Source of the DNA: Promerops cafer
Lineage: Eukaryota; Chordata; Aves; Passeriformes; Nectariniidae
NCBI GenBank assembly: GCA_013398275.1
Contig: VZSE01008362.1
Span: 50,526-114,525, forward strand
Length of the DNA: 64,000 nt
Direction of reading: 5' to 3'
In this document: in pieces, positions 10,501 to 25,500 of the stretch
How the letters are laid out: every line of letters starts with the position of its first letter
Position numbering within the stretch: the stretch's first letter is position 1
Position numbers and translations under genes: made by a program
Notes under the pieces: model-generated
The model's input: only the letters and a program-made list of their open reading frames with translations
What the model was told of the DNA's origin: nothing
The model's database searches: none

Positions 10501-13500
10501 GCCCCTGAGCACTTGGGAAAGCAGGATCCCCTTCTTTGCTGCAGGGACACGGGTGCCCAGCCTCAGGATGAGAGGAAACGGCCTCAAGTCACCCCAGGGG
10601 AGGTTTAGATTGGACATGAGGGAAAATTTCTTCACTGAAAAGAGTGGTCAGGCATTGGAACAGCTGTGCAGGACAGTGGTGGAGTCACCATCCCTGGAAG
10701 TGTCCAAAAAATGTGTGGATGTGGCACTTGGGGACGTGGCTGAGTGGTGACCACGGCAGTGCTGGGTTGATGGATGATCCTGGAGGGCTTTTCCAACCTC
10801 AGCGACCCCACAATTCTCTAATCAGAGCAGACACTTCCCCGGAGCTCTGAACTTTGCATTACAATACCAACCCCTTCCAACGCTCTTTGTCACGGCTCTG
10901 CAGGGCAGAAAACACTCCCAAACTCTCCAAAGCACTCAAAAAGCCTAAAACCACCTCATGCATGTTGAAAAGAGATCCATCTGCAAGGAACGGAGCGGGG
11001 GAGGCCGGGCAGTACCTGGAAGGCAGAGCAGTGGGGCCATCACTAGAGGGTGCCTTGGGACTCCAGAAGGATTGCCACAGCTTCTCGATGTACTGGAACT
11101 GCAGGTGCATCACGACATCCAGAGTGGCCTGCCAGCAAAGAACACCACGGGCTCAGCACCCAGCTCGAGTGCTGCCACTCCCGGTGAAAAATTTAACGTG
11201 AAAATCAACGGAATTGGCGCTGTTTTAGTAAATTAGCATAAACCAGGTCACACGGTGAAGAAAATCAGTATTTGAGTTGTAATAATGCAAATGAAGCATT
11301 CCAGCTTTTCCTAAGAGTGGGATATGAGCTGGTCACTGCAGTGATGTCCCAGGTGAGTTAATAAATCAGTTATAAATAATCAGCAAAGAATATTGCAAAC
11401 AATCACCTCACAGTGCCTCCTGTAGAGAACCTGCAGAGTTTTCACGTCGTTCAAGGTGAAACCTTCTTGTAGGAGGACGTTACCAAGATCAGGGGCTGGG
11501 AACTCGGGAAAGACGTGGGTTACATCTGGGAAAAGAAATTGGGAAAGATGGTGAGGGTTAGGAAAACTCAGAGTACAGGTGAGCACAAGGTGCTGCTGGC
11601 ACTGGAGGCTCTTTCATGTTCCAGCTGGGATGAGACAGGAAAAATGAGATCATTGAGTCCTTTCCCTGATTTGTGCTGTTACACTGAGAAAAAGCAAACA
11701 GCCACAGCCCAGTGGATTCAGTGGGGAAAGGAAAATGTTTCCTTCCCGTTTGTAATAAAAGAAACAAGAAAACATCATCCTCATCTACCATCCCTTAGAA
11801 TTTCCCCCAAGCCTGGAAAATGTCTCTCTGCTATTTAAGGAGTACAGTGGGGAATAGAAGTGGGCAGCAGAGGTGTCAGGAGCTGGAGACACATCTGTGG
11901 TGGAGACACACAGATCCAGGAGCAGCAAATCCAGAGGGTCTGTTCCACGAGGAGAAGGTTGGTGTGGATCATCTCCACTCAGATCCCCACTGCAGCCTTT
12001 GCAAGGAAGGGAACTGCTGTCCCCCTCTGGCCAGGACCTCCTCTCTTCCATGGAATTTAGATAAAACCACATGGATTAAAAACATACTGTGAGGGACCCA
12101 ACAGACCCGTGGGCTCAAGGAAAAAGCCCTCCTGGGGAGACAGGAGTCAGCAGATGAACTTAGCAAGTGTGACTCTACAAAAACCTATAGAATGCATACT
12201 AAATAGAAATAAAAAAATATATATTTTATATATTTTAATATANNNNNNNNNNNNNNNNNNNNNNNNNNNNNNNNNNNNNNNNNNNNNNTTATATGTATAT
12301 ATATATATATAAAATATATATACATCTCTGAAAAAAATAAAATGCTGTAGATTTATGAGGAAAGCACACAAATGAGCAACAGTCAGGACTTGCTGGATAA
12401 AACCTTCCCCTTAAAGCCCAAATCCCAGATGTGGAATAATTCCTCACCAAAGAGTCTCCTCACCGCACAGAAAAACACCGTGCTGGCACTGAGCAGCCAC
12501 TGACTGCTCAGGTGTGGTGTGGGGGTTGCTGTTGGATGCACTCTCGGCCATCCCATCCATCTTCTGGGCTGCTCTGTACCTAAATTCCATCAGATTTGGG
12601 ATGGATTAGGATCCACACAGACAGGAGGAAACACCTACACGTTATTTAGGACACAGATCTGTGAGTTCGTGGAGTGGTTGGTGCATTCAAGGCAAACATG
12701 TTGAGGGCTGATCATTCATATCGTGGAGGGGAAATGAGAAGAGAAGCTCCTTTTGAAAAGCTTCCCCAAGACAGAATTAAAGGGGCTAAGAAGTTTGGTG
12801 ACACCAAAAAAATCAAAAAAGAAGCAGAGCTGCGGTGGGTTCCAGAGCAGACTCTGTCTCAAGCACTGACTTTTGCATTTACTTTCTGTTTGGGAGCTGA
12901 AGAAATAAATTCTGCTCCTTCTGCACTTCAGCAACAACCAGAAGTGTCCATGCTTGCAGGAGGCAATTCCAAATCCCTTTCCACACTGGGTTTTATCTTT
13001 AAAATTACTCAGGCACAAGACTAAGCATGGCACTATCTAACTTGCACTTTTGCACAGAAAAACACCCAAACCCCCAAATCCACCCAGATACAGCACAAGC
13101 CCCAGGTTCTTCACATTGATTTGGCACCAGCATCTCCACAGCTGAGATCCTAAAGCATTTTGGCTACAGGGAGGCTGTGAAAGGTGGCACACGGGGTGGA
13201 GCATGCCACTGGCAAGGAGAACAGGCAGATAAATCCCATTCCGTGGAACTCCAGAAGGATTTGGGTTGGAAAAGTCCTTTAGAGGCCACCTGGTCCAACC
13301 CCCCTGCAGCAAGTAGGGACATCTTCCACCAAAACAGGTTGCTCCAAATCTCATCCAACTTGGCCTTGAATATCTCCAGGGATGGGGCATTACCTGGGAC
13401 AGGTTTTGGACCTTTCCACGGCTCGGCTCTGGTTCTTCAGCAACACCTGGTCTGAGCTTCCCAAAAAGAGCCAGACCCCAGGGACCTGCTGAGTGCTTTG

Positions 13501-16500
13501 GGAAGGGCCTGGGGGCACCTACCTTTGCTTCTGGTGGATGGGCTGCTGCCTCATGGCCATGTACTGGGTGTCCTCCTGCAGGCGGTTCAGCGGCGACTCC
13601 GGCTTCAGGCGGATCCCGTAGTAGTGATATTTGGAATTTCCCCTGGAAATACCAACTAAAGTCAGTGGACTTAAGGCATTGTGGCCCAGGTTGCTTGGAC
13701 AATAAGCCCTGTTTCATGAACTGATGAAATGCCATCATCCCCCAGGAAATTTAAACCCACCAGTGGCCAGGTGTGGTGGCATCCACACTTCAGCCTGGCC
13801 AGGTTTGTTCCAAGCAGCCCAATGTGACTGGGGAACAGGGGAGGGAAGTGCTACAATAAAAAGTGTTATTAAACAGAGGGACTGAAAGTCCACAGGAGAC
13901 ACTTTGCTATTTGATTAGGGTTTAGGGATTTGTTTTTTCCACAAAAACAAGCATCCATCTTTATCTAGACTTGGAGCCTGACTGAATGGCCCACTATGAA
14001 AAGAAAAATGTCCTTCTCTTGCCAGCACTTCTGCAGCAACAGCACCAGGCTTTGGTGTGGTTTTGTCCTTGGAGCTGCTCATTTTTGTAGGTTTTCTAAA
14101 GACTGAAAGCTTTCTCCAAGCACAGAGGGCTGGAGTTCTTCAGCCTTTGCTGCTGTGGTGCTCCTCAGGAGGGTGTGATTCCACCACATTAGAGAGAGAT
14201 GTGTCAGCTGAAGTTTTTCCACCAAACTGGAATTTTTTGGTCCCAGTGGGAGCGAGGACAGTTGTGCAGCCATGGACACATGGTGACACTGTGCCCAACC
14301 TGGCTTCAGCCCATCTGTCACCATAAATGGCTGAATGGAGTCCTCAGAGGGACAAGAGACAAAGCCAGGGAAGCACCAACAGCATCTCCAGAGCACCGAG
14401 TAGGGAGGCTTAAAATTCCTTTCTGGGTCACTAAAACTGGGTCTGGAGGCACCTTAAATCCAAGGATGCTTCCCACTGGAAAATTAGAGAAATATAAGAG
14501 AGGAGTATTTATCAAATTTGGCTCTTTTTGGGGGGAATTTGCTCTTTTCCAGGGCCCAGTTGAATTGTTGGGTCTTTGGCACTGCACCAAAGGGTTTTAC
14601 ACACAGCCCATGTTCAGCCCTGTCTCAAGTGATTTAAGTGCCTGCAAATTAAATAACAGCTGCCTTTATAACCTAAAATTACAATGAGTAAGAAAATAAT
14701 GGGGGTCAGCTCTTTCCATACTGATTGAGGTTCACTGTCCCCTTCCCAGCCCGCACATTTCTAATTTTCAGTGTGGTTTTTTTTGCTCACTTGTTTATTC
14801 TTTAATCCTTGATGGGATTAAAAAATTTCTGTCCTCCAAAGAAATGACTTCAGAGATCTTGCATTTGACCAAATCTAGAGAAATCCAATGCTCCCATGCT
14901 CTTCCTACAACTGTTACCTCCACATTCCAACTGTGGAATGCCCTGGTCACATCTGGTTTTGTTCTCATTTAAAAGCACGGATATTTAAGCTTGAATTTTA
15001 TTATAAAATCATAAAAAATCAGAGCAATTTACAGGCAATATTTTACCCACTTTTTAAATATCATAAGCTGGGATAAAGTTCACAATCAGCTGTGCAGAAG
15101 CTTTGGATGCTCCCTTGAAGGACACGTCTGTAATTACAGGAGTTTATTTTCTCAGGTTACACTTTTCTTGTAACATCTTACAGATCTCTGAGGATTCAGA
15201 AGAAAAAAACCCTCTTGCAAGATTCAGCCCGATGCTTTGGGTATTTCAGAAATAAACCATTTATAACTTTACACCATGTCTGCATCAAAGCTGTGGGCAC
15301 AGGGTCTGTCATGGGGGATCTTTACTGGACCCAAAGGCAGAAATGGCTTCAGTGACCTGGAATTCTGGGCTCTGCAGTGGAAATTGTGGGGATGAGTTAC
15401 CTCCTCTTTGTCAGACAATGCAGAATCCCAGAATATCCTGATTGGAAGAGACCACAAGGATCACTGAGGCCCTGCACAGACACCCCAACAAGCCCACCCT
15501 GAGCACCCCTGGCAGCGCTGTCCAAACGCTCCTGGAGCTCTGGCAGCCTCGGGGCCGGGACCATTCCCTGGGGAGCCTGGGCAGTGCCAGCACCCTCGGG
15601 GGGAAGAACCTTTCCCTGAGCTCCATGCCAAGCCCTGGCACAGCTCCAGCTGTTCCCTGGGGCAATGGCATCCTCATGGGATGAGCACCAGTTCAGGCTC
15701 ACATAAAACATTTCCCCGCCGGACCGGGGCCGGTTGTTTCCGCAGATCTCCGAAGAGAACGACCTGAACCTTCTAAAGATGCTCAGGAGGCTCTGAGTGC
15801 ACCAGAGAGGCTGCAGGGGGGGTGCTTTTTGTTAATTTAACTGCAGATTCCCACCAACCTGGTGCCCAGGCGCCGAGTCCTCAGCCCCATGAAGACGGAG
15901 CGGATGAGTTTGCCGAAGGACGCGGCGTTGACGGGGTCCAGCTTGTGCTCCTGGCAGTGCCGCAGGTAATGGTTGTACAGGGAGCTCCGGGGCAGGCTCA
16001 CTCCTTCTGCTGTCTCGTAGTTATCCAGCAGCCACTGCAGCTTCAGGCAGGGAAAAATAAAGGACACTCAAGTCTAAAGAGGGCTGGGATGTCAGGCGGG
16101 GTTGGCGCTTAAACATCCGGATCGCCAAGTTCAAGAGAAGTGAATAATTAATTGATACGAGTTAATTCACGTAACTTATAATTTATATAACTTTATGTTA
16201 GTTGATAGGATGGCAAAAGCAGCCCCAGCCCAAAGAAAACCAGTCAGATTTTTTCATTAAAACACAGTCCTGCTGCCACCTCAGTGTCCACCTCGGGTTC
16301 GGATGAATTCCTGCAGAGCCAAAATAAAGCTGTAAAAATTCTCATTTTTCCAAGGAAAAGAGGTCTTGAGATACTGCCTAAGAGAAATAAATTTTAGGGG
16401 AAGCAAATTGATGCAAAGTCTTTATTAATTGGAAGATTGGCATGTCTGCAACGGCTCCCTTAACAATAAAATTAATGGTTGCCAAAGCAACCTTCAAAAT

Positions 16501-19500
16501 CTGAGGGAATCCATCTACTTTGCAAAATTTACTGTCTGAACTCCTGACATGGCTGTTGATTAAAATTTGCAATTAATATAAATTATTTATACCGAGATCA
16601 TCTGAAAGGGCAGGTCCAGCACACGGTGTCAGCACAGGAATTCAAATGCAAAGCCTCCTTTAATTGACTAAGTGACTTCAGCATCAATAAAATGAGTGTT
16701 GTAACGATTGAATTTTGGAAGGAACTGGGTGTACACATGGACTAATATCAACAGGGTGGGTAAGAGCCCTTTCACTGTCGTGAGGGATGTTTGGGATCAG
16801 CCTTTTGCAGGCTTCCCTCTCCCCCCAGATCTCCATCCCTCACCAGGACCAGCTGCATTCCCACCAGATCAGGGCAAAACACACTTGGGTTGTGGATGCC
16901 AAATGTCAGCCACAGCATCTCCATACAACAGAGAGTCCAAGCACACATGGGAACTGAGCATGGATTTAGTCTAGAAATCAGTGGGATTTGACAAAGCCCA
17001 TGGATCTGCACTCAAACCCTCTCCACTCCCACCCCAGCATCCCTCTCGTTTCTCCCATTTCCTCTTGGTGACACTCCGAGGTCCCAGTCCAAGGCTGGAG
17101 TTTTACACCAGTAATTCTTTGAGGGACAACCTGAGCTGTGTGGTGGCATCTCTGGCACCTCACTGAGCTGTTTCCATGTCCCACTCTGCTCTCACACAGA
17201 GGCTTTGCAGCTCTGAGTGTGTCCTGTGGGTCTCCTTCACACACCCAAATTTAAACTGCTGCCACACAAAGTCAGCTGGATCCAAACCTGTGCACTTTAA
17301 GCTCCACAATTAAAACTATTCCAGAGTTTTATAGAAGAAAAGAAGCCTGGAGAGGAGAAGGCTCCAGGGAGAGCTCAGAGCCCCTTGCAGGGCCTGAAGG
17401 GGCTCCAGGAGAGCTGGAGAGGGACTGGGGACAAGGCATGGAGGGACAGGACCCAGGGAATGGCTCCCACTGCCAGAGGGCAGGGCTGGATGGGAGATTG
17501 GGCAGGAATTGTTCCCTGGCAGGGTGGGCAGGCCCTGGCACAGGGTGCCCAGAGCAGCTGGGGCTGCCCCTGGATCCCTGGCAGTGCCAAGGCCAGGCTG
17601 GACACTGGGGCTTGGAGCAGCCTGGGACAGTGGAAGGTGTCCCTGCCATGGCAGGGGTGGCACTGGGTGGGATTTAAGGTCCCTTCCAACCCAAACCATT
17701 CCAGGATTTGTCAGCTGGAGCTGATTCAAATCCAACCACAAATTCCCACGACTGCACCCATCAGCTCTGGGGGCCTTTGGAGCTGGAAGAAAGAAAAACC
17801 TCCTGGCCACTTCTGCCTCTGTCCAGGAGCCTCTTCTCCTCCTCCCACCTTCCCCCAGTCCCACACCACCCAAGACACTCTTTGAGGTGATCTCCCACAG
17901 ACAAAGACCATTCTCCAAACCCCACAGTTCCAAGAGATGGTTTTTCACTGATCCACAACCATCCTTCCTGCTCCCATCTGCAGCAGAGACACCCCTGGAA
18001 TCCCCAAAAAGTCCTTCTGTGGCCCTGAGCCTCCCCCAGCCATTCAGGTCCCTCTAACAAAAGTGGACCCCAGTGGTTTTGCCACAAAGCACCAGCAGGA
18101 ATTTGGTTTTTAACTTGTCCACATCTATGTTAATTTTGGCCCATCCCCTATATTTAAAAGATTATTGCATGAGATGCTTTCAAATTTTTAAATCAGGTAT
18201 TTTATTTATCCTATGGAAGATACTGAATGTGCATCAGCTGTTTATCTCCTAAATCTTAAGCCTTAAGCCTTAAAAAAAATATAAAAGTTTTTTATTACTA
18301 TGGAAAATTCAGATACAGATAAACCCTCTCATTTAAATTTGATCCTGGGCATTTTTATTCTAATCCCTGATATTTCTAGAAGATTCCCTTCATCTCCCAG
18401 CTTCCTTTTCCTGCAAATGTCTTTTTATATTCCCTCAAACATTGCAGAGTTTCACAATATGAACTCCCACTATTGAATTAGAAATTTATTATGAAGCACA
18501 CAAAAGAACTTGAAACAGAGATCTGTCAGAATAGAAATCACTTTCCAAACGTGATTTTTGCTCTTCCTGCACAACTACTAACACACTGGGCACTTAAAAT
18601 GAGAAAATTAAAAACTCTTTCCATTCGAATCTCTTATTCTGTTTGCTTTCTGAATTTTGTTCAGTTGTGACAATCAGATATTCCCCAGTTTATTTCTGTT
18701 TATGCCACAATCAGATTCCAATAAAATCACTCTACAGCCATATGCTGCTGTGGTTGTTATAGGCACTACAGGGGAACATTTAATTTTCATTTCTACCTTA
18801 ACTTTATTTCTATCTGACTGTTTGGTTTCCTTTGAAAAAAAAAAAAAAAACCACTGGCAAAAACCTCAGCCTGGTTCAATCCAAGGGTGGAAAAAGCCAC
18901 TCTTGGGGCTGGCTGAGAAAATAAAAAGCCTTTTTTGAAGGTCCAGGTTTGGAGACGTTTTCTTGTGGCCACTTCTATGAAACATAAAAAAGAAGCCATT
19001 TGTGGGGTCATATTGAAGGTGTTTTTAGCTGGGACCATGAGCAGCAGGTTCCTAAATTCCCACTCAGTCGAGCTCAGAGTTAGGACAGAGCCATTCACTC
19101 ACAGGAAAGAATCCCAGTGGGGGTTATTTTGTGGTTTTTGGTATTTCATTTTGCAGACAATGAGGAAAAATTACATTTTCTCCCTACTCCTACTCGTGCT
19201 GTGGATATCCCACAGCCACAGGGACTCAGGCATCCAACTCCTCCAGCTGCAGGCTCTCGTGTACAAAATTTGCAGTTCTTTTTCTTGGATTTCTTTGCAT
19301 CATCTGCAAGCTCCTAAGTGGCAAAGCAGTAACCCCTGACCCAGGGCCTCTGCCACATTGACAAGATTTCAGCAGAACCATCCTGTGTCACTGGGGCTCA
19401 GCAGGAGCTTCACCTTCCCCACTGCACATTCCAAGTGCACTTAAAGAACCTCTCAGGGAGGTTTTGAAGCCAAATTCAGTTATCCAGCTCCATTTCATAT

Positions 19501-22500
19501 TGATTGTAGTTAAATTATGTGAAAAATTCCCTCTGGACTGAGATACCTTTAATTGTCCTCTTATTTTTTTTTTTTTTGAAACCCCAAAGATTCCTGGCAT
19601 GAACCATCTGCTGATGGTAACAAAATAAACCTCATTATCCCAAGAATTTGCACATTTCCAAAATGCCAAATTTAAAACAAGGGACAGGAGACAATGAAGA
19701 ACTCTGCAACCTTAAGACTCGGAGCAATTAAGTCACAACTAAGTGCAATTAGCATCACCTCTCCATGTCCTCTTGCTTTTGTCAGGCTGGGATTTGCTTT
19801 CAGCCTTGACAAATTGCAGGCACCTGCTGCTTCCCCCTCTGCTCCTCCAGCAGGAGCCTGACAGTCCTGTGTGCCAGCCATGGGGAATTTGGGATGGGTG
19901 ATGCTCTCCCTGGTGCTGTGCTTTTGTTCTTTGCCATGCAGAGCTGGGACACCCTGGAGAGCAGAGCCCTTCTGTGCCACAGCACGAGCTGGGGGAGGTT
20001 CAGCACTGGTGGTCACTGGGATGTCCCACACCTGCACTGGCAGCCAGCTCTGGCCACCTGCTCCACCCCTGGAGCACCCAAGGCTGGGCTGGACAGAGCT
20101 CTGAGCGCCCTGGTCTGGTGGCAGGTGTCCCTGCCCGTGGCAGGAGGGTGGAATTAAGTGAGCTTTAAGGTCCTTTCCAACCCAAACCATCGTGGTCCAG
20201 CTTCCTGCTCACATCAGGGCACTTCCATGGGGCTCAGGTCCCTCACTCCGAGCAGTCCTGACAGAAGCTCCCCATGCAGAGGCTGCAGAGCCTCCCTGGG
20301 CCATGGCACTGGAGCTCCTCCAGCTCTGGAACTGCCTGATCTGCTCCCCCAGTGTGCTGTGTCCCCTTTGGGCACTGCTCATCCCTCCTCTAATGCCCAC
20401 GGGCACCCAGACACCCCCTGTGCCCTGGGAGGGCTGAGCAGGGGCTCTGGGGACAGCAAGGACCCTGCAGGGCTCCTCAGCTCAGGCTCTGAGCCCTGCC
20501 AGGGGAATGAGCCACCCCAGCCCTGGAGCTGCCCAGGACCTTCAGGGGACCAGCTGAGGGTGGATGTGTCCCTCCTGCTCAGGGGGGAGTTTGGCTGCTC
20601 CAGAGTTTGAAAGAGCACTTAACCCTTAGGCCAGACCATGAACCACGACCTAGAACCAGGAACATCAAGTTCTGCACTTCCACCCTCCAAGACAAGGGTG
20701 GGGAAGGTCTGACCAGGGGCTGGGGAAGGCCCCCACTCCACCCTGCCCACCTTGTGGTCAGTGAAATCTCTTTTCTCCCTTTTGCTGTCTTTCCTCTGCC
20801 CTTTTCCTGATTTTTTTTTTTTTTCCCAAACCTTGTCCTCCATGAACAAGAGAAATCCTGCAGAGCAACAGAATCCTTGTGCAGCACTTTGGGAGTGTGA
20901 GCCTGCACAGCCTGGGGTGGGAGGGATGCAGGGAGATGCTCAGGTCAGGGACTGCCTGATCCTTCCCCAGTACAACCAGAAACCTTCACCCCCCACCAGC
21001 TGAAATTAGGACTGAGCTCCCCCAGGAGCCCTGGCCTGGAGTTTGAAATCAGCTGAAGAGAATCAGACTGGTTTAAAGTTCCTTTTGTTGTCTCAGGCTA
21101 TTTATCTACGGTGAAGAAGGCAAAGATTTTTTTTTTTTTTTAAATTATTATTTTTATTTTTTGCAGGCCCTAAGAATGCCAACAAAGCAGCCCCCAAGCA
21201 CAGAGGAAATCTGTTAGAATAGAGAAGCACCACTTTGTGCACTGGGATTTATGGGTGCAGGACATGCTTGAGCTTAATCCAAACACAGGGAAACCAAGGC
21301 AAGGCCAGGGACTCCAACACGACCTGGACCAGCCCAAATCTCAGCCCTCAGTGCTCCTGCATGGCAGCCACAAACCAAGATGCCAGGGCCCAGCAGAACA
21401 GTGGGAATATCACACAAAGCAGGGGAATCCTTGGCAGAGTGCAGAGAGACAGGCCCAGCACGTGGATTCAGCACAGCACTGTGACAGGAATGGGCTTCCT
21501 GAGGCACAGAGAGAGGGGAAAAAAGGCATTCACAGGCTTTTGGTGTGTGCTGGCTGAGGGGAATCTGTCACAATTCACACCGAGTCATGCCTGTGGATTT
21601 ACAAGTAATTTTCCAGCCAGTTTCAGTTCCAGTGAAAGGAAAAGAACTTCCTCAAATGTGTTTATCTGATGGCCAGCAATTTCCATTGCAAGGCAGATGA
21701 AATAAATAAACACAGGGTAGAGGCAGTTAACAGACTCCTGAGCATCTCAGCAGCAAACATTATCATTTTTGCAGACTCTTTTTCCTTGGGAATGGGCTGG
21801 TTTGGGCAGCACAGCTCAACCACAGGCTGCATTTGAGTGACTCCTGCTGTTGAATACACCAAAGAAATAATTCTCCTACCAAAGCAGGGGGAAAGGTTGT
21901 AAATTCTGATTGTAACTTACATGGCTGTTGAGCAAACTGCTTTTGTGTGATGTAATCCCTTCATTTTTTTGTAGGTTTTCAATCGCCATTTCAAGCTAAA
22001 GAAAAATGTGCACAGGAGAGAGAGAGAAAAAAAAAAAAAAAGGAAAAAGAAAGGAAATCAGATAGTTAGCAACAGCCAGGATTATTGTTTCTTTATTAAT
22101 ATTTGAATGATTAATGCTTTATATCAACAAGCTTGTGAAGAAGAGGCAAACAGATGAGCACAGGGGGTGTGGATGGAGCTGCAGAGGCGTTACTGGGACA
22201 TGCAAATGGACACACAGCAGGAATCTCCACGGGGGTGGCAAAGCCAGGCCAGGGGGGTTTATCTTCCACTAAAAGCACTGCCTATTTATAAAAAAAGAAG
22301 CAATTTTCCTCCTCTTTTTCCCTTCCTGCTGAGAGCAAACCATTGCCAGACAGACCCACTTCCGAGGAGAGCTGGCAGTAATGACTTGGTTACTGTCACC
22401 TCTTCATGTTTTGTCAAAAAGCCTAAAAAATGAACTAAAACCGGGGTGCAAGGAGAGTGCATGAACTGGAGTGGATAAGGGCTCTCTGAGAACTGCATGG

Positions 22501-25500
22501 GGAAGAAGGGAGGTGCCAGGTTTCAGCTGAGTGAGCTCTCCCCCAGGAGCCAGGTGGAACATTTGATGCTACCTGTGCTCCTTTCTACTGATCTCAGAGC
22601 AGCCAAGGTGAGGCCTTCTGGCTCCTGAGGAGCCCCCTCACTCCAGTCTGGCTCCTGTTCCACTTCAGCCCAGCTGTGGCTGCTGCCTTGTGCCTCAGCC
22701 CTCTCCTGAACCCTTCTTGTCTTCTCCATTCTGCTACTGGGGCAGAACCTGGGAAGCTCCTTTAGCAGATGGCTGCTGGTCCCAAAGCTCCAGTGCTCCT
22801 CTACAAGGAAAAAAATCCCCAAACTTCCCAAAACCCCACATTAGAGCCTGGCAGGAGCAGAACCTCCTGTTTGCCTCCAGCAGATGTTCTCAAACCCCGT
22901 TATCTGTGCCCTGGCAGTGCAGGCAGGACCAGGCAGCAGCACTCAGAGCCTGCAGCCTCTGTCCTCATTTGACACCTCTGTGGCACACCCACAAAGCATC
23001 TGCAGATGATCTGTCCATGGCCTCCTGCCCACATTCACAGCCTGCACTGACTCACCCCACAGTGGAGTTAAGGCTGAGATAAACCCAGCCCTTCACAAAC
23101 CCGGGCTCTGTCCCAGGAGGGTGGCAGAGCAGAACAGATCAGGCCCAGCTTCTGAAGTGACACCCAGCAGCCCCAGGCACTGTGCCACAGGCAGGTGTGA
23201 GGGTGTCACTCCACCTCCAGCACAGGTCCCTTGGTTTCCAGCCCAAAGTGGACCCACTTGTCGAGGTGGTCCCACCGGATGGGGTCTCAGATCAGTGGGG
23301 TCTCTGGGAACACTGCCTCACGATGGGCCTCGTGAGGGGCCACGAGCAACCAAAGCCTGAGTGCTGACACAGCCTCAGGAAATGAGTCAGAGCTAGAGGG
23401 AGACCCAAGTTCCTTCCTCTGCTCAGGGGCTATTTGAGCAACAGCTCTGAGGCAAGCACAGCAATGCTGCCTGGCCTTTTGCTGTTGGCAGGTGTCCCAT
23501 CCAAAAGGACACCTTGCACTGGCAATAAAGGAAAGACTAAAAGCTCTTAAGCAGCCCTGCAGCCACTTATGGGAGGCCTCAAGGATTTCCTCTCTTGGTT
23601 CAGACTAATTTAGGTGAAGATTAACAGTGCTGTGTTGCACAGATACTGAGTGGGGCTGTTCCCTGTGCTGGTTCAGCCCATCTGGTGGAGCAGAACATTG
23701 GTATTCCAGCAGAGAGGGAAGGGTTCCTAAGAGGTTTCTCCAAGGATCTGAAGGTTTTTCTTTAGTGCACACACAGACTTCACCAAACATCTCTCAACCT
23801 CCTGAGGCAGCTCTTGGACCACTGCTAATCCTGAAGTACTCTCTTGTTCCCATTCTCCTCTGGAGGTGCCCTCCTTGCTCTCGAGGTCCCTTCCCCAAGC
23901 CCTCAACACCTCCAGTCCCTCTCCTTCCCCACTGCTGACCACTCTGATGTCCATCCCCACGGCCACTGCAAACACTTTGGCTTCCCTGGCTCCATCTGCA
24001 CGGGCTCTGCTCTCCTTTCCTCCCACAAAGCTCCCAGTCCTTCCCCACCACGTTCTGCCAGCACTACCAGAGCCCCTCTGGCCTCTCTAAGCCCAGCCTT
24101 TCCCAGTCTCTGTTTAGGCTGGACATTAGAACAGAAAACAATGTTCCAGCCCATGGATTTGATTCAGTCCCTGCTCTCCACCCATCCTTTCCTGGGGGTG
24201 CCCAGAGCAGCTGGGGCTGCCCCTGGATCCCTGGCAGTGCCCAAGGCCAGGCTGGACACTGGGGCTTGGAGTGACCTGGGACAGTGGGAGGTGTCCCTGC
24301 CATGGCAGGGGTGGCACTGGGTGGGCTCTAAGGTCCCAAACCAAACAACTCCACGATCCAGTGAAATTCCAAGCAGTCAAGGCTCTGCCCCATCCCCCTC
24401 TGACCCTGCTCTGTGCTGGAAGGACTGAAAGCCACACACAGACACAGCCCTGGACTGCCTGCCAGGCTCTTTTCCACCTTTGCCAGCCCTTCCTCAGAAA
24501 TTTTGTGTTAAAATACCTTCAGAAAGCTCATTCCTACATGCAACAGAGTGCATTTAGTTCAGATGTATTTCCATAAAGGTCGCTTTCTAAATTTTTTTTC
24601 TTTTCTGCTGAACAGCCTTATCTCATGTAATAACCACCAACTAAATCCATTCATGGGATATTTCTACTGACATATTTTCCACTTGGGCTTTGATATTATG
24701 ATCATCACCATGGAAATTACAGAACACCAAACAACAACAAAAAAATCCCCCAAAAATCCAAGAGTAAAGTTTTGCAGTTTTTAAGATGCAGTCCCACACA
24801 GGTGATGCTTCCAAATAATAACTTTGAGCAAAAACCAAACAGTCCAGTGCTAATTTTTAACTATGAACAGTTAAAATAGACACACAAACACACAATTCTC
24901 ACCCAAGAAAAGAACCTCAGCATCTGTAATTTTCTCTTCCACCCAAACTCAGGATTTTCCCCTATGCCTACCCAAGGCAGAGGACATTTACTATGGGATC
25001 AAAGCAACCTTTCAAGGCACAGAGATTCAAGAAACATAACTTCTATATTCTAAAACTCAGTGGGAAAAGAAAGTACAGCTTAACAGGCCAGATTCACACG
25101 AATTCTCAGTAGCAACAGCTCCTGTTTTTCTCCCTAGCGATGCTGCTCACATTTTAAATTCTGGCTGCATACCCTGAATTACACCTACATTAGTATTTAT
25201 ATTTATATATGAATGCATAAACACACAGAAGTCTGCAGAGGGAGGTGAGCAGTGTCCCAGGAAATGAGCTCCAAGCACTCCTGGCAGCTGCCAAGGGCTG
25301 GGAGATTCCCAAATCAAAGCCCTGGTTCTTCTAACTGCAAAAAGGCTGTTTTGGGTGAAGAGCTGTAAGCCCTCAGTCCCACACAGCTGCACAGCTGTGC
25401 TTCCAGCACCTGCCACCTTGGCTGACAGCTGGAGAGACATGATTTAAAGAAATCAGAACTTGAAACCATTTCTGTTTGATCAGTGTTACCCCTAAAAGAC

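Larger units (their letters stand above)
16041..21920 (-). other. RFX2: RFX2 intron 5 (5.9 kb)
   Basis: Lies between the cassette exon and the DNA-binding-domain exon. Contains CR1 tails at 17.3 and 20.0 kb and AT-rich unique sequence at 18.1-19.7 kb. No further exon was recognised. Confidence 0.85.
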
